Origin: an uncultured Pelagibacteraceae bacterium
GTDB taxonomy: Bacteria > Pseudomonadota > Alphaproteobacteria > Pelagibacterales > AG-422-B15
Length of the DNA: 41,783 bases
Direction: 5' to 3'
Assembly: GCA_902634045.1 (NCBI GenBank)
Contig: CACPJE010000007.1
Location: forward strand, 1-41,783
The first letter of the stretch is position 1; each line of letters starts with the position of its first letter. This document shows, piece by piece, positions 8,724 through 17,313 of the stretch. The notes under the pieces were generated by a model. That model was not told the DNA's origin, ran no database searches, and worked only from the letters and a program-made list of their open reading frames with translations. Both the position numbers and the translations under genes were made by a program.

Positions 8724-9131
8724 TTAAAGTTTATAGTTAAATTTTGATGGCTGCCAATCTTTTGCTGCTAGCTCTAAGTCTCTAAACTCAAAAGCAGGGG
8801 CCACTGTACATCCAATTAAGCTATAAGCGCCCGTTGATTTCAAAGCAAACCAAGTATTTTTTTCTACATTAAATATAAAATTATTTTTTGAGCCTATTTC
8901 ATTAATTTGAAATTCCTCACCATCTTTTGAAGTGAATATTTTTAAGGGACTACCAGAGTAAAAATGTAAAGTTTCATTTTTTGTTATTCTGTGCCAATGA
9001 GAGTGTTCGTCCTTTTCTAGTAAAAAATAAATATGAGTTACATCTTTATTTCTAAAGATCTCAACATAATGTCCACCTTCAGGATGAGGTATCATTTTAT
9101 GAAATTTAATTAAAGATTCAATAATACTCAT
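8724..9131 (-). CDS. Cupin protein of the DUF985 (Cupin_5) family
   Basis: 135 residues forming one cupin barrel. Family hallmarks are MIPHPEGGHYVEIFR near the N terminus, IYFLLEKDEHSHWHRI with the cupin His residues, LHFYSGSPLKIF, and the terminal YSLIGCTVAPAFEFRDLELA. The biochemical role of this family is unsettled; some relatives are annotated as sugar epimerase-like. It lies 28 bp downstream of the hydroxylase-like gene on the same strand. Confidence 0.9.
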   Translation of the reverse strand: MSIIESLIKFHKMIPHPEGGHYVEIFRNKDVTHIYFLLEKDEHSHWHRITKNETLHFYSGSPLKIFTSKDGEEFQINEIGSKNNFIFNVEKNTWFALKSTGAYSLIGCTVAPAFEFRDLELAAKDWQPSKFNYKL

Positions 9132-9159
9132 TTATTTAGAGGATTGTTTTGATACTTGT

Positions 9160-9786
9160 TTAATCAGTATATCCAGCAATTGATTTTGTGGTAGAGCTTT
9201 TCTCTATTGACTTATTGTCTTTTAGAGAACCAAAAAAATAATCACCAATCATATTGGTAATGCCCCAGTTGAAATTCTCATTATGGAAATGATGACTCAT
9301 ATGAGCATCTCTTAGATTTTTTCCAACAGATGTCATTGGTTTATAGTCTTTAGAATGGTGCGCCAGGTGAATCCACTCATACCATAAGTGATAAACTAGA
9401 TGGCCTGTAAAAGGTACCAGGGCAGTTGAAAAATTTAAAAAGATTAAAGAATATAATAGATAAACTTGTCCATAAGTATAAATTAAATATCTCCATGGAG
9501 CGAATTGAAGTTTAATGTTGTCAGGGTCTCTATGATGTCCATGGTGAAGTAAAATTTGATATCTTCTGTACCATCCTTCTTTTTTAGTTAATTCTTTATG
9601 CAGTTGATACTTATGAACGTACCATTCGTAAAATGGAGCTAAAATAATTGGAATAAAAAACCAAAGTAAATAATCAAAAATTAAATTACTGCTAAAAATA
9701 TAATAAAGACCTGCTATAGCCATTATCATAAATCCGAAGATCGTCGAATGGGAAAAATAACTTCTGAATACACTTTGCATATTCAT
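9160..9786 (-). CDS. Fatty acid hydroxylase / sterol desaturase superfamily membrane protein
   Basis: 208 residues, integral membrane di-iron protein. Histidine clusters typical of the superfamily are visible: HKYQLHK, LLHHGHHRDP, HLVYHLWYEWIHLAHH and AHMSHHFH. Two to four hydrophobic segments surround them. The substrate is unknown; hydroxylation or desaturation of a lipid or carotenoid is possible. The ATG at 9786 or the one at 9780 could start the protein; neither has a clear ribosome site because a hairpin sits directly upstream. Confidence 0.85.
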   Translation of the reverse strand: MNMQSVFRSYFSHSTIFGFMIMAIAGLYYIFSSNLIFDYLLWFFIPIILAPFYEWYVHKYQLHKELTKKEGWYRRYQILLHHGHHRDPDNIKLQFAPWRYLIYTYGQVYLLYSLIFLNFSTALVPFTGHLVYHLWYEWIHLAHHSKDYKPMTSVGKNLRDAHMSHHFHNENFNWGITNMIGDYFFGSLKDNKSIEKSSTTKSIAGYTD

Positions 9787-9790
9787 ATTA

Positions 9791-9818
9791 TATAGGACGG
9801 ATTTTCATCCGTCCTATA
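9791..9818 (-). terminator. Strong hairpin between formate dehydrogenase and hydroxylase genes
   Basis: Perfect 11-bp inverted repeat TATAGGACGGA / TCCGTCCTATA with a 6-nt loop. It lies 17 bp after the formate dehydrogenase stop and 4 bp before the next start. No U-tract follows it on the minus strand, so it may act as a processing or attenuation element rather than a classic intrinsic terminator. Confidence 0.5.
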
Positions 9819-9835
9819 GCAAATTTAAAAAAAAA

Positions 9836-11035
9836 TTATTGTTTTTTATATTTGGCTGCTTCTTCTGAGCCACCTGTAGCAGTTCCTTTACTGTATGAGT
9901 GAGCCCCCATTCCAGCAAGTTCACCATTTTGAACAATAAGATAAGGGTCTCTAATAGGAGAACCGTCAAAGAAGCATTCAAGTATCTCTCTAACACCAGC
10001 AGCATATCTTGCTTGCGCAGATAACGAGGTACCTGAAGTATGAGGAGTCATACCGTGATGAGGCATTGTTCTCCATACATGATCATTTGGAGCAGGTTGA
10101 GGGAACCATACGTCTCCAGCATATCCACTTAATTGCCCAGACTCTATAGCTCTAGCAATAGCATCCTTATCACAGATTTTACCTCGAGCAGTATTAACAA
10201 TGTAAGCACCTCGCTTCATTTTTCCAATTAATTCATCATTAAACATATGTTCTGTTTCTGGATGAAGAGGGCAGTTGATAGTTACAACATCGCATACAGC
10301 AACCATAGACTCTACTGACTCATGAAAAGTAAGATTTAATTCTTTTTCAACTTCGTCTGGTAATTTATGTCTATCAAAATAATGCATATGAACATCAAAA
10401 TGTTTAAGTTTTCTTAGTGCATCTAATCCTATTCTACCAGCAGCAACAGTACCTACATGCATACCTTCAAGATCATATGAACGTTGCACTGCATCAGCGA
10501 TATTCCATCCACCTTCATTAATAATTCTATGTTGATTATGATAGTCCCTAACTAATGATAAGATTTGCATTACAATATGTTCTGCAACTGATCTTGAGTT
10601 ACAAAAAGTAACTTCTACAACATCAATTTTGCGATCCATTGCAGCCTGTAAATCCACATGGTCAGAACCAATTCCAGCTGTAATTGCCATTTTTAAATTA
10701 GGAGCTGTTTCCATTTTTTCTCTGGTTAAATAGTATGGAAAGAATGGTTGTGAGATAACAACATCAGCATCAACTAGCTCTTTGTCAGCTTCGCATCCAT
10801 CACCATCTTTATCAGAAGTAACTACAAGTGTGTGACCTGCATCTTCTAAAAATTTTCTTAATCCTAATTCACCTGATTTACACCCCAATAATTCCCCCGG
10901 GGTAAAATCTATTGCTTTTGGAGTAGGCAATGTCATTCCATCAGGGTATTTATCTATCTTAGGTAAATCATCCCTAGCATATGATGAAGGCATACCGTTT
11001 TTTGGATCATCATATAATATACATAATATCTTCAT
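9836..11035 (-). CDS. NAD-dependent formate dehydrogenase
   Basis: Oxidises formate to CO2 with reduction of NAD. The 399 residues match the bacterial single-subunit enzyme (about 400), of the D-2-hydroxyacid dehydrogenase superfamily. Seen: TAGIGSDHVDLQAAMDR, the formate-site Asn in FCNSRSVAEH, a Rossmann AAGRIG with Asp in HYFDRHK (NAD preference), Arg in NTARGKICD, and the Gln/His pair in WFPQPAPNDH and TPHTSGTS. GGAGAA before the ATG is a good ribosome site. It is no metal-dependent Fdh, and no fds/fdh accessory genes are near. It likely supplies reducing power from C1 oxidation. Confidence 0.94.
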   Translation of the reverse strand: MKILCILYDDPKNGMPSSYARDDLPKIDKYPDGMTLPTPKAIDFTPGELLGCKSGELGLRKFLEDAGHTLVVTSDKDGDGCEADKELVDADVVISQPFFPYYLTREKMETAPNLKMAITAGIGSDHVDLQAAMDRKIDVVEVTFCNSRSVAEHIVMQILSLVRDYHNQHRIINEGGWNIADAVQRSYDLEGMHVGTVAAGRIGLDALRKLKHFDVHMHYFDRHKLPDEVEKELNLTFHESVESMVAVCDVVTINCPLHPETEHMFNDELIGKMKRGAYIVNTARGKICDKDAIARAIESGQLSGYAGDVWFPQPAPNDHVWRTMPHHGMTPHTSGTSLSAQARYAAGVREILECFFDGSPIRDPYLIVQNGELAGMGAHSYSKGTATGGSEEAAKYKKQ

Positions 11036-11093
11036 TTATATTCTCCTATTTTTTATATGTGTTGTAATTTTTTTAAACGAATAAAATAATAAC

Positions 11094-11108
11094 GTATAGA
11101 AACTATAC
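11094..11108 (-). terminator. Small hairpin after the aldolase gene
   Basis: GTATAG-AAA-CTATAC is a perfect 6-bp inverted repeat, followed on the minus strand by a T-rich stretch. It lies 25 bp beyond the aldolase stop and would separate glpK-aldolase from the formate dehydrogenase transcript. The stem is weak. Confidence 0.3.
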
Positions 11109-11133
11109 ATTTTTAGATTTTGTTCAATCAGAA

Positions 11134-11880
11134 TTAATTCATAAATGATGGGTCTAATCTTTCCATTTTTCGCTTAACTGCAGGCCATAATAATGCAGCT
11201 GCCATTCCGGCACCTTGCCCCTGTTGACGAGTTGTTTCAATTGCCGCATCTGAAGGTTGATTGAAATCGAGGCTACCTGCCATTGCCCTTACCTGATAAG
11301 TGCATGCCTTTTCTAAGAAATATATATGAGTAAACGCTTCGCCTACATTGTTACCAATTGCAAGTGTTCCATGATTTCTTAAAATCATAAGATTGCTATC
11401 TCCCAAATCCTTTACTAATCTCTCTTTCTCCTCATCGAATAAAGCAACCCCCTCATAGTCATGATATGCAATCTGACTTCTCACTAACATCCCTGTTTGA
11501 GACAATGGCAATAATCCATCCTTAAGAGAAGCAACGGCAACACCATCATTTGAGTGAAGATGTACAATACAATGTGCATTTTCTCTAGCCTCATGAATTG
11601 CACTGTGAATAGTAAATCCAGCTGGGTTTATAAAGTTATTTGTTTCACTTATAATTTTACCTTTTAAATCTACCTTAACCAGACTTGAAGCAGTAATCTC
11701 TTCAAACAAAAAGCCATATGGATTAATTAAAAAATGATCTTCTGTTCCTGGAACTTTAGCTGAAATATGAGTAAAGATTAAATCATCCCAGCCAAAATAT
11801 GGAATTGTTCTATAGAATGCCGCTAAATCAACTCGCATTTCCCATTCTTCTTTTGATACTGTTGCTTTTACATCAACCAT
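11134..11880 (-). CDS. Class II aldolase/adducin family protein
   Basis: 248 residues of the zinc-dependent fuculose-phosphate aldolase / ribulose-phosphate epimerase fold. Metal ligands are visible as HLHSND in the middle and a later His in LRNHGTLAIG. Also typical are THISAKVPG, LINPYGFLFEEITASSL and FTIHSAIHEARE. The substrate cannot be named. It starts 2 bp after the glpK stop, so the pair is co-translated and a role in a triose or glycerol-linked route is possible. Confidence 0.9.
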   Translation of the reverse strand: MVDVKATVSKEEWEMRVDLAAFYRTIPYFGWDDLIFTHISAKVPGTEDHFLINPYGFLFEEITASSLVKVDLKGKIISETNNFINPAGFTIHSAIHEARENAHCIVHLHSNDGVAVASLKDGLLPLSQTGMLVRSQIAYHDYEGVALFDEEKERLVKDLGDSNLMILRNHGTLAIGNNVGEAFTHIYFLEKACTYQVRAMAGSLDFNQPSDAAIETTRQQGQGAGMAAALLWPAVKRKMERLDPSFMN

Positions 11881-11882
11881 AA

Positions 11883-13370
11883 TTATCCCATTTCTTTCTT
11901 AACTACATCTAACCAACAATTATACTCATCATTAACTTGATCCTTTAAATCTGTAGGCTCAAAAACTTTATCAGTTTTCCATAAATACTCCAGCTCTGCA
12001 ATATTTTTATACATCCCTGATTGTAAACCAGCTAAGTATGCTGCTCCTGTAGCGGTAGATTCTTGATTTACTGGACGCTCTATTTTAATTCTCAAAATAT
12101 CTGATAGGTACTGCATCATTAGATTGTTTCTTGACATCCCTCCATCTACTCGCATTACAAAATCTTTAGTCTCCATCCCAGTATCTTTGATCAAACAATT
12201 AAATAAGTCCTTAGTTTGAAAGCAAATTGATTTCAATCCTGCAAGAGCTATATCAGCTTTAGTTGTATCTCTCGTAATTCCATGAATTGATCCCCTTATA
12301 TCTGAACGCCAATATGGAGCGCCTAATCCAGTAAATGCTGGAACAAAGTAAATATTATTACTACTTCTTTCTGCTAAACTCTCAACTTCTGAAGAGTCTT
12401 TAAAGAAACTAAGCTCATCTCTCATCCACTGAACTACCGTTCCAGCATTAAATATACTTCCTTCAAGCGCAAATTTTCTCTCAAAAGACGTTTTATATGC
12501 TGTAGTAGATAAAAGATTAGATTTAGAGATCATCATTTCATCTCCTGTATTCATCAACATAAAACACCCAGTGCCATATGTAGATTTAATCATTCCTCTC
12601 TCAAAACATAATTGGCCGAAAGATGCTGCCTGCTGATCTCCAGCAACTCCTTCAATTGGAATTTCGTGTCCAAAGAATTCTTTATGGATGATTCCAAAAT
12701 TATCCGACGAGTTTTTTACCTCTGGCAAAATTTCATTAGGAATATTTAATAATTTTAGTAAATCATTATCCCACTGGTCACTATTAATATTATACAACAT
12801 TGTTCTTGAAGCATTGGTTGCATCAGTAAAATGTGAAGATCCTTTTGTTAAATTCCAAATCAGCCAGCTATCTATTGTTCCAACCAATAAATTGTTGCTG
12901 CTAATAATTTTTTTTGCTTCATCTACGTTTTCTATGATCCATTTGATCTTGGTTGCTGAAAAATAAGGATCAATGATAAGACCTGTTTTATTTTGAATAT
13001 CTTCAGTTAAATTTTTGTTCCTTAAGTCCTTACAAATCTCATCCGTTCTTCTATCTTGCCACACAATAGCATTATAAACTGGCTGACCATTTGACTTATC
13101 CCAAGCAACTACTGTTTCTCTTTGATTAGTAATCCCAGCAGTACAAATCTCTGTAGCTTTAATTCGAGACTCTGCTATGACATGATTAATTGCATGGGTT
13201 GTGGTTTCCAAAATTTCTTTTGGATCATGCTCTACCCATCCATTTTTAGGAAAATATTGCTTAAACTCAAAATTCTTCTGGGCTAGAATTTCACCATTAA
13301 GGTCAAATATTATTGCTCTTGAACTGGTTGTTCCCTGATCTATTGATAGAATATAGCGGTTTTTAATCAT
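11883..13370 (-). CDS. glpK: Glycerol kinase
   Basis: Phosphorylates glycerol to sn-glycerol 3-phosphate with ATP. The 495 residues match the family length. FGGY features are SIDQGTTSSRAIIFD at the N terminus, WVEHDPKEI, NAIVWQDRRT, the ATP-site GTGCFML segment, GTVVQWMRD, and FVMRVDGGMSRN plus TATGAAYLAGL near the C terminus. No glpD or glycerol transporter is in the window. Divergent from nadK across 80 bp, which must hold both promoters. Confidence 0.97.
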   Translation of the reverse strand: MIKNRYILSIDQGTTSSRAIIFDLNGEILAQKNFEFKQYFPKNGWVEHDPKEILETTTHAINHVIAESRIKATEICTAGITNQRETVVAWDKSNGQPVYNAIVWQDRRTDEICKDLRNKNLTEDIQNKTGLIIDPYFSATKIKWIIENVDEAKKIISSNNLLVGTIDSWLIWNLTKGSSHFTDATNASRTMLYNINSDQWDNDLLKLLNIPNEILPEVKNSSDNFGIIHKEFFGHEIPIEGVAGDQQAASFGQLCFERGMIKSTYGTGCFMLMNTGDEMMISKSNLLSTTAYKTSFERKFALEGSIFNAGTVVQWMRDELSFFKDSSEVESLAERSSNNIYFVPAFTGLGAPYWRSDIRGSIHGITRDTTKADIALAGLKSICFQTKDLFNCLIKDTGMETKDFVMRVDGGMSRNNLMMQYLSDILRIKIERPVNQESTATGAAYLAGLQSGMYKNIAELEYLWKTDKVFEPTDLKDQVNDEYNCWLDVVKKEMG

Positions 13371-13450
13371 TTATTTTGCAATATATTATTTTGAGGTTCA
13401 ATTCATAGTTATTTTAAGATAAACAATTATTTTTTTATAGATAATTAAAT

Positions 13451-14218
13451 ATGAAATTACAAAAACCATTCTTTTTAGCTTCAAATAATGCAGATGCTCA
13501 AAAGAAAAAAGAAATTCTAGAGAAAAAATTTGGAAGCAATTCTGCTGATAGTGCCGACGTTATCGTTGTTCTTGGCGGTGATGGATTTATGCTTGAAGCA
13601 ATAAAAAATCAAATGGACAAAAACTTACCTCTATTTGGATTAAATTATGGAAGTGTCGGCTTTTTAATGAATACAGTTAATGATGAAGATCTAATACAAC
13701 GGTTAGATTCGTCGCAATCAATAAAAATTAAACCATTATCAATGATCGCTAAAACAACAGATAGATCGGAACATAGTGCTATAGCAATTAATGAAGTATC
13801 TTTACTTAGAGAAACTCATCAGGCTGCTAAGATTAAAATTTCAATAGATAAAAATGTGAGATTAGAAGAACTAGTGTGTGATGGCGTATTGCTATCAACA
13901 CCATCGGGTAGCACAGCTTACAATCTTTCTGCTCATGGACCTATTCTTCCAATTAATGCAGATGTATTAGCATTAACTCCTATTAGTGCTTTTAGACCAA
14001 GAAGATGGAAAGGAGCTATACTAAATAACAATTCAGAAGTTAAATTTGAAATTATTGACAACAAAAAACGTCCCGTTAGTGTCGTTGCCGATAGTACTGA
14101 ATTTAGAGATATTGAGTCTGTTACAATAAAACAAGATAACCAAAAATCTATTCAGCTTTTATTTGATGCCCAACATTCATTCGAAGAAAGAATTTTGAAT
14201 GAACAGTTTAAATTTTAA
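13451..14218 (+). CDS. nadK: NAD kinase
   Basis: Phosphorylates NAD to NADP. It has 255 residues, the short alphaproteobacterial form. Seen: the GGDG motif in VIVVLGGDGFMLEAI, LFGLNYGSVGFLMN, LVCDGVLLSTPSGSTAYNLS (substrate-binding TPTGSTAY equivalent) and the C-terminal SVVADSTEFRDIESV. Its stop codon overlaps the stop of the convergent exported-protein gene by 4 bp. Confidence 0.95.
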   Translation: MKLQKPFFLASNNADAQKKKEILEKKFGSNSADSADVIVVLGGDGFMLEAIKNQMDKNLPLFGLNYGSVGFLMNTVNDEDLIQRLDSSQSIKIKPLSMIAKTTDRSEHSAIAINEVSLLRETHQAAKIKISIDKNVRLEELVCDGVLLSTPSGSTAYNLSAHGPILPINADVLALTPISAFRPRRWKGAILNNNSEVKFEIIDNKKRPVSVVADSTEFRDIESVTIKQDNQKSIQLLFDAQHSFEERILNEQFKF

Positions 14219-15327
14219 TTCGCAGTAAAAAGAATATCTACTGGATCTGCGCCGTGCTTAGTGATAAAGAGAAAATCTGCACCATCTTGAGTTGTGAAAT
14301 CCACACTGACTGATCCCGATAAACCAAAACCAATGTTAAACTGAGTAGTATCTTCTGTAATAACTAATGGATTAGTTAAATCAACGGCATACAGCAAAGC
14401 AACACCATTTTCCATAGTTGTAGCCACAGTCTCTAAATCTGACTGTATTAATATTGCTGCTTTATTTCCTCCTCCAAGAGATGAGGCTGCATAAGGCCAA
14501 CGAGATGTTACGGCACTAGCATTCCAATTACCATTTGCTTCACCAAATGTTTCAATAATTTCTGTTGCATAGTCAAATGTACCATCAACTGCAGAACCAC
14601 ACTTAGTACTAGCCTCAGCTGCTGAGCCATCACCTGTTCTCAAAGCCACTGAACCATGATTAGCCCCAGTAGTTCCATCTAAATTTGAAAAAGTAGAAGT
14701 TCTATCAATTGTCCAACAAGTAGTACCCGTTGTAATAGCATCTCCTCCACCCCTCATGGCTGTAGCAGTTGTAGTTGCACTAAAGTCATAAACTTGATCA
14801 TGTTTAATTTGTAAGTGATTACTCATTACCATGAAGGCATGAGTATAAGTTTTAATGCCAAGATTAACGCCATCTTCAACTAAAGAAGGGCTAGCAGTTG
14901 CAGTACCGTCACCTTGATTAGTCAGAGTAATTGCTTTACCATTGTCATCGCTAAAAAATAAATCACAATTAGAAGTATAATCAACGGATGTACCTGAAGC
15001 AGAATATGGATCTGAAGTACATAATCCACCTTTATAAAGTGTTACCCGATACAAATCAGGTATCATGTTACAACTATCTCTATATGCTGCTGAATTTCCA
15101 GCGTCATATGGCAAGCCATTGCTTGCGATAATTATTGCTCCAGAATCATTAACTGCACAAGGTCCGCCGCATGAGTCTGAATCTTCATCGTAAGTTTTAC
15201 CTTCACCACAGGTTTTAAGATTTTCTACACTATCTCCTAATGTATCTTCAGCGTGAGCAAAACTAAAAAATAGACTGAAAATCATTAAATATGAATATAT
15301 TAGGATATTAGAAATTATTTTACTCAT
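14215..15327 (-). CDS. Exported protein of unknown function, partner candidate of the adjacent outer-membrane barrel
   Basis: 370 residues from the ATG at 15327. This start gives a clean signal peptide ending in FSFAHA before ED. A GTG at 15348 would overlap the upstream gene and add seven residues. After the signal comes a short Cys-rich motif (CGEGKTYDEDSDSCGGPC), then a Thr/Ser/Gly/Asp-rich domain with further paired Cys (GGLCTSDPY, TSNCDLFF, TTCWTID, TKCGSAVDG), typical of secreted beta-rich surface proteins. No named family recognised. It starts 10 bp after the stop of the inverse-autotransporter barrel, so the two are probably one operon. Confidence 0.82.
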   Translation of the reverse strand: MSKIISNILIYSYLMIFSLFFSFAHAEDTLGDSVENLKTCGEGKTYDEDSDSCGGPCAVNDSGAIIIASNGLPYDAGNSAAYRDSCNMIPDLYRVTLYKGGLCTSDPYSASGTSVDYTSNCDLFFSDDNGKAITLTNQGDGTATASPSLVEDGVNLGIKTYTHAFMVMSNHLQIKHDQVYDFSATTTATAMRGGGDAITTGTTCWTIDRTSTFSNLDGTTGANHGSVALRTGDGSAAEASTKCGSAVDGTFDYATEIIETFGEANGNWNASAVTSRWPYAASSLGGGNKAAILIQSDLETVATTMENGVALLYAVDLTNPLVITEDTTQFNIGFGLSGSVSVDFTTQDGADFLFITKHGADPVDILFTAN

Positions 15328-15337
15328 AATTTTTACT

Positions 15338-16231
15338 TTAAAAGCCACTTACTACAATATTTGCAGCACTTATCTTAACAACTCTAATTTTATTTTCTCT
15401 TTTAACTGGATCATACAGCCTATCTCTCACACTAACATATTCCATAAAGCTTCCCGTAGAATTTGATTTTATTCTTTGATTAGCCCCTAGAGGAAATACA
15501 TAAGTAATGTTTGCAAATGAACCATCTCCAGTTTTATTATCATCTACATAACCTGCTTCAAAACTTAATCTATCAATTCTTCCTGAAAGACCATATTTTT
15601 CACCATCTAATTCAAAGGTACCAGCTGCATTTTCAAATTCAAAAAGACCTGCAAATATGCTGACATCATTTGATACTGGTAAATGATAATCAAGACGAGC
15701 ATCCCACCCGTCCAATGCTTCTTCTGTGCTTCCATCTCCAAGCGTTTGTATTCCGCTTGTAGCGTCATAGTAGTTTCCTCGTAAATCAAATACACTGGAA
15801 ATAGCTTCTACCCCCGCCCCCTGTCTTTGATGTTGTTCATCAAATGAATAATCTAGAAAGACATTGCCTCCTAACATTATTTTGTCATCGTTCATAAGTG
15901 ATCTGTAGCCTAATCCAAAGTTGATTGTTTGGTCATTATCATGAAGAGATAGGGAGTTTTGGTTAAAAAAAGCACTATTTTTTTTCTCTGATATTCTATT
16001 AACATTAGTCATAGAAATTGTAGGCTTTAAACTTTCTTGAACATCAACTTTTAAATCTAAATATTGGACTCGATCATTTCCTCTAACAAGATTCACAAAA
16101 TTTGCAGTTAAAGTATCTATGAATTTATTAGTTTTAGTTAGAAAAGCATTTTCAAGGCTGTCTCCAAAACTTATAGTTCCTAGGAGACAGAGAGTAGCTA
16201 TAGATAAAAGAAATAATTTAAAATTTTTCAT
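15338..16231 (-). CDS. Inverse-autotransporter (intimin/invasin-type) beta-barrel without a passenger
   Basis: 297 residues from the ATG at 16231, which puts a normal signal peptide first (KNFKLFLLSIATLCLLGTIS). The barrel domain runs from about residue 75: FFNQNSLSLHDNDQTINFGL, GYRSLMNDDKIMLGGNVFLD, DEQHQRQGAGVEA, WDARLDYHLPVS and IFAGLFEFENAAG are characteristic. It ends in DRLYDPVKRENKIRVVK, the segment that in intimins marks the junction to the passenger, and stops about 15 residues later. So no surface passenger is encoded in this gene. TTG at 16267 or ATG at 16249 are alternative starts. Outer-membrane location is inferred. Confidence 0.85.
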   Translation of the reverse strand: MKNFKLFLLSIATLCLLGTISFGDSLENAFLTKTNKFIDTLTANFVNLVRGNDRVQYLDLKVDVQESLKPTISMTNVNRISEKKNSAFFNQNSLSLHDNDQTINFGLGYRSLMNDDKIMLGGNVFLDYSFDEQHQRQGAGVEAISSVFDLRGNYYDATSGIQTLGDGSTEEALDGWDARLDYHLPVSNDVSIFAGLFEFENAAGTFELDGEKYGLSGRIDRLSFEAGYVDDNKTGDGSFANITYVFPLGANQRIKSNSTGSFMEYVSVRDRLYDPVKRENKIRVVKISAANIVVSGF

Positions 16232-16280
16232 TACTAAATTAAATATCATAAGAATTTGAGAATTCAAATCCTAAATTTAA

Positions 16281-16368
16281 TGGTGGCCTCACCCGGACTC
16301 GAACCGGGACGGGAATAAATCCCAAAGGATTTTAAGTCCTTTGCGTCTACCAATTCCGCCATGAGGCC
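16281..16368 (-). tRNA. tRNA-Leu (TAA anticodon)
   Basis: Class II tRNA of 88 nt on the minus strand: acceptor GGCCTCA/TGAGGCC, anticodon arm AAGGA-CTTAAAA-TCCTT (anticodon TAA), long variable arm, T loop TTCGAGT, discriminator A, encoded CCA. It lies between the proteorhodopsin terminator and the barrel gene. Confidence 0.98.
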
Positions 16369-16433
16369 ATCAGTCACTAGTTTATATCGATTAATTGAAT
16401 TGGCTACTAGTCCTTTGTGCACACTGCGGGAAT

Positions 16434-16461
16434 AAAAAAAAGGGGCCCGAAGGCCCCTTTT
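16434..16461 (-). terminator. Intrinsic terminator of the proteorhodopsin gene
   Basis: On the minus strand, AAAAGGGGCC-TTCG-GGCCCCTTTT is a 10-bp perfect stem with a UUCG tetraloop, running into eight T. It begins 22 bp after the rhodopsin stop. It is the clearest terminator in the window. Confidence 0.95.
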
Positions 16462-16482
16462 AGATAGTTAATTTACAAATTA

Positions 16483-17181
16483 TTAATTGCTATCAGAAAC
16501 AGCGGCTACATAAATAGCCATTCCAAATGCAATTTTATTTATAAAGTCTGCAAGGTTGTAAATTAGGTTTAGAGACTCAGCGTCTACTCCACCAGGGGTG
16601 AAATAACCTAAAACATAACCGAGTGGATAAATTGCCCATCCAACTGTAACAATCCATCTCAAAGCATTAAATGCTGCTTGTCCAGCAGCATTTCCACTTC
16701 CAGCATTCGCTTTGCTAGCTTCACCTGCAAAAATTTCGTAAACGATATACAACCAACCTGCCATTCCGATTACGAAGGCTAAAGTTTGGTTCATTGCTTC
16801 TGTTTCTCCAAGATAACCGAAGACAAGCATTATTATAGAAGCAACAAGCAATCTCCAGAATAATCCTACAGCAACAGTAGTAACAGCAGCAAGTATTACG
16901 TAAAATTCAACGATTTGAAGAGGTACCGTGATTAACCAGTCAATGTAACGAAGTACAGTTGGTGAATCTTGAGTTTCCACCCAAACACCTCTCATATAGA
17001 AGTAGTGCCACGCCGCTACACCAGTAACTAATCCAGCTACTGTTAGAGACGTTTTCCACTTGGCCGATACTCTGTCTCTTTCTAGAAAGAAAAAGGCAGT
17101 CGCAGCAACCATGGCCATAGAGATTAGCCAAAAAGAAATGGCTACATGATCTCCAGGGTTAAGCATTAAAATTTTGTCCAT
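16483..17181 (-). CDS. Proteorhodopsin, blue-tuned by sequence
   Basis: Light-driven proton pump with seven membrane helices; 232 residues. Key positions are visible: His in AAWHYFYMR (H75 equivalent), proton acceptor Asp81 in RYIDWL (D97 equivalent), donor Glu92 in VEFYVIL (E108), and the retinal Schiff-base Lys216 in DFINKIAFG (K231). The spectral-tuning position (L/Q105) is Gln89 in TVPLQIV, the blue-absorbing state. Unlike many relatives, no cleavable signal peptide precedes helix A. AAGGGGAT lies 10 bp upstream of the ATG. No retinal synthesis genes are in the window. It is a single-gene transcript, closed by the terminator at 16434-16461. Confidence 0.97.
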   Translation of the reverse strand: MDKILMLNPGDHVAISFWLISMAMVAATAFFFLERDRVSAKWKTSLTVAGLVTGVAAWHYFYMRGVWVETQDSPTVLRYIDWLITVPLQIVEFYVILAAVTTVAVGLFWRLLVASIIMLVFGYLGETEAMNQTLAFVIGMAGWLYIVYEIFAGEASKANAGSGNAAGQAAFNALRWIVTVGWAIYPLGYVLGYFTPGGVDAESLNLIYNLADFINKIAFGMAIYVAAVSDSN

Positions 17182-17313
17182 ATTAAATGAATCCCCTTTA
17201 ATTTTATAAAATTAGACAAATTTTATTTCTAAATTAAACTAAGTAAAGCTTTAAAATAGATAAAAGTTAAATAAAAACAATGAGTTAATAATTAATCTAA
17301 TTATTAGTAGTAA

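Noticed and set aside
9814-10005. Minus-strand 63-codon frame inside formate dehydrogenase
   Set aside because: Out-of-frame shadow of a well-supported gene.
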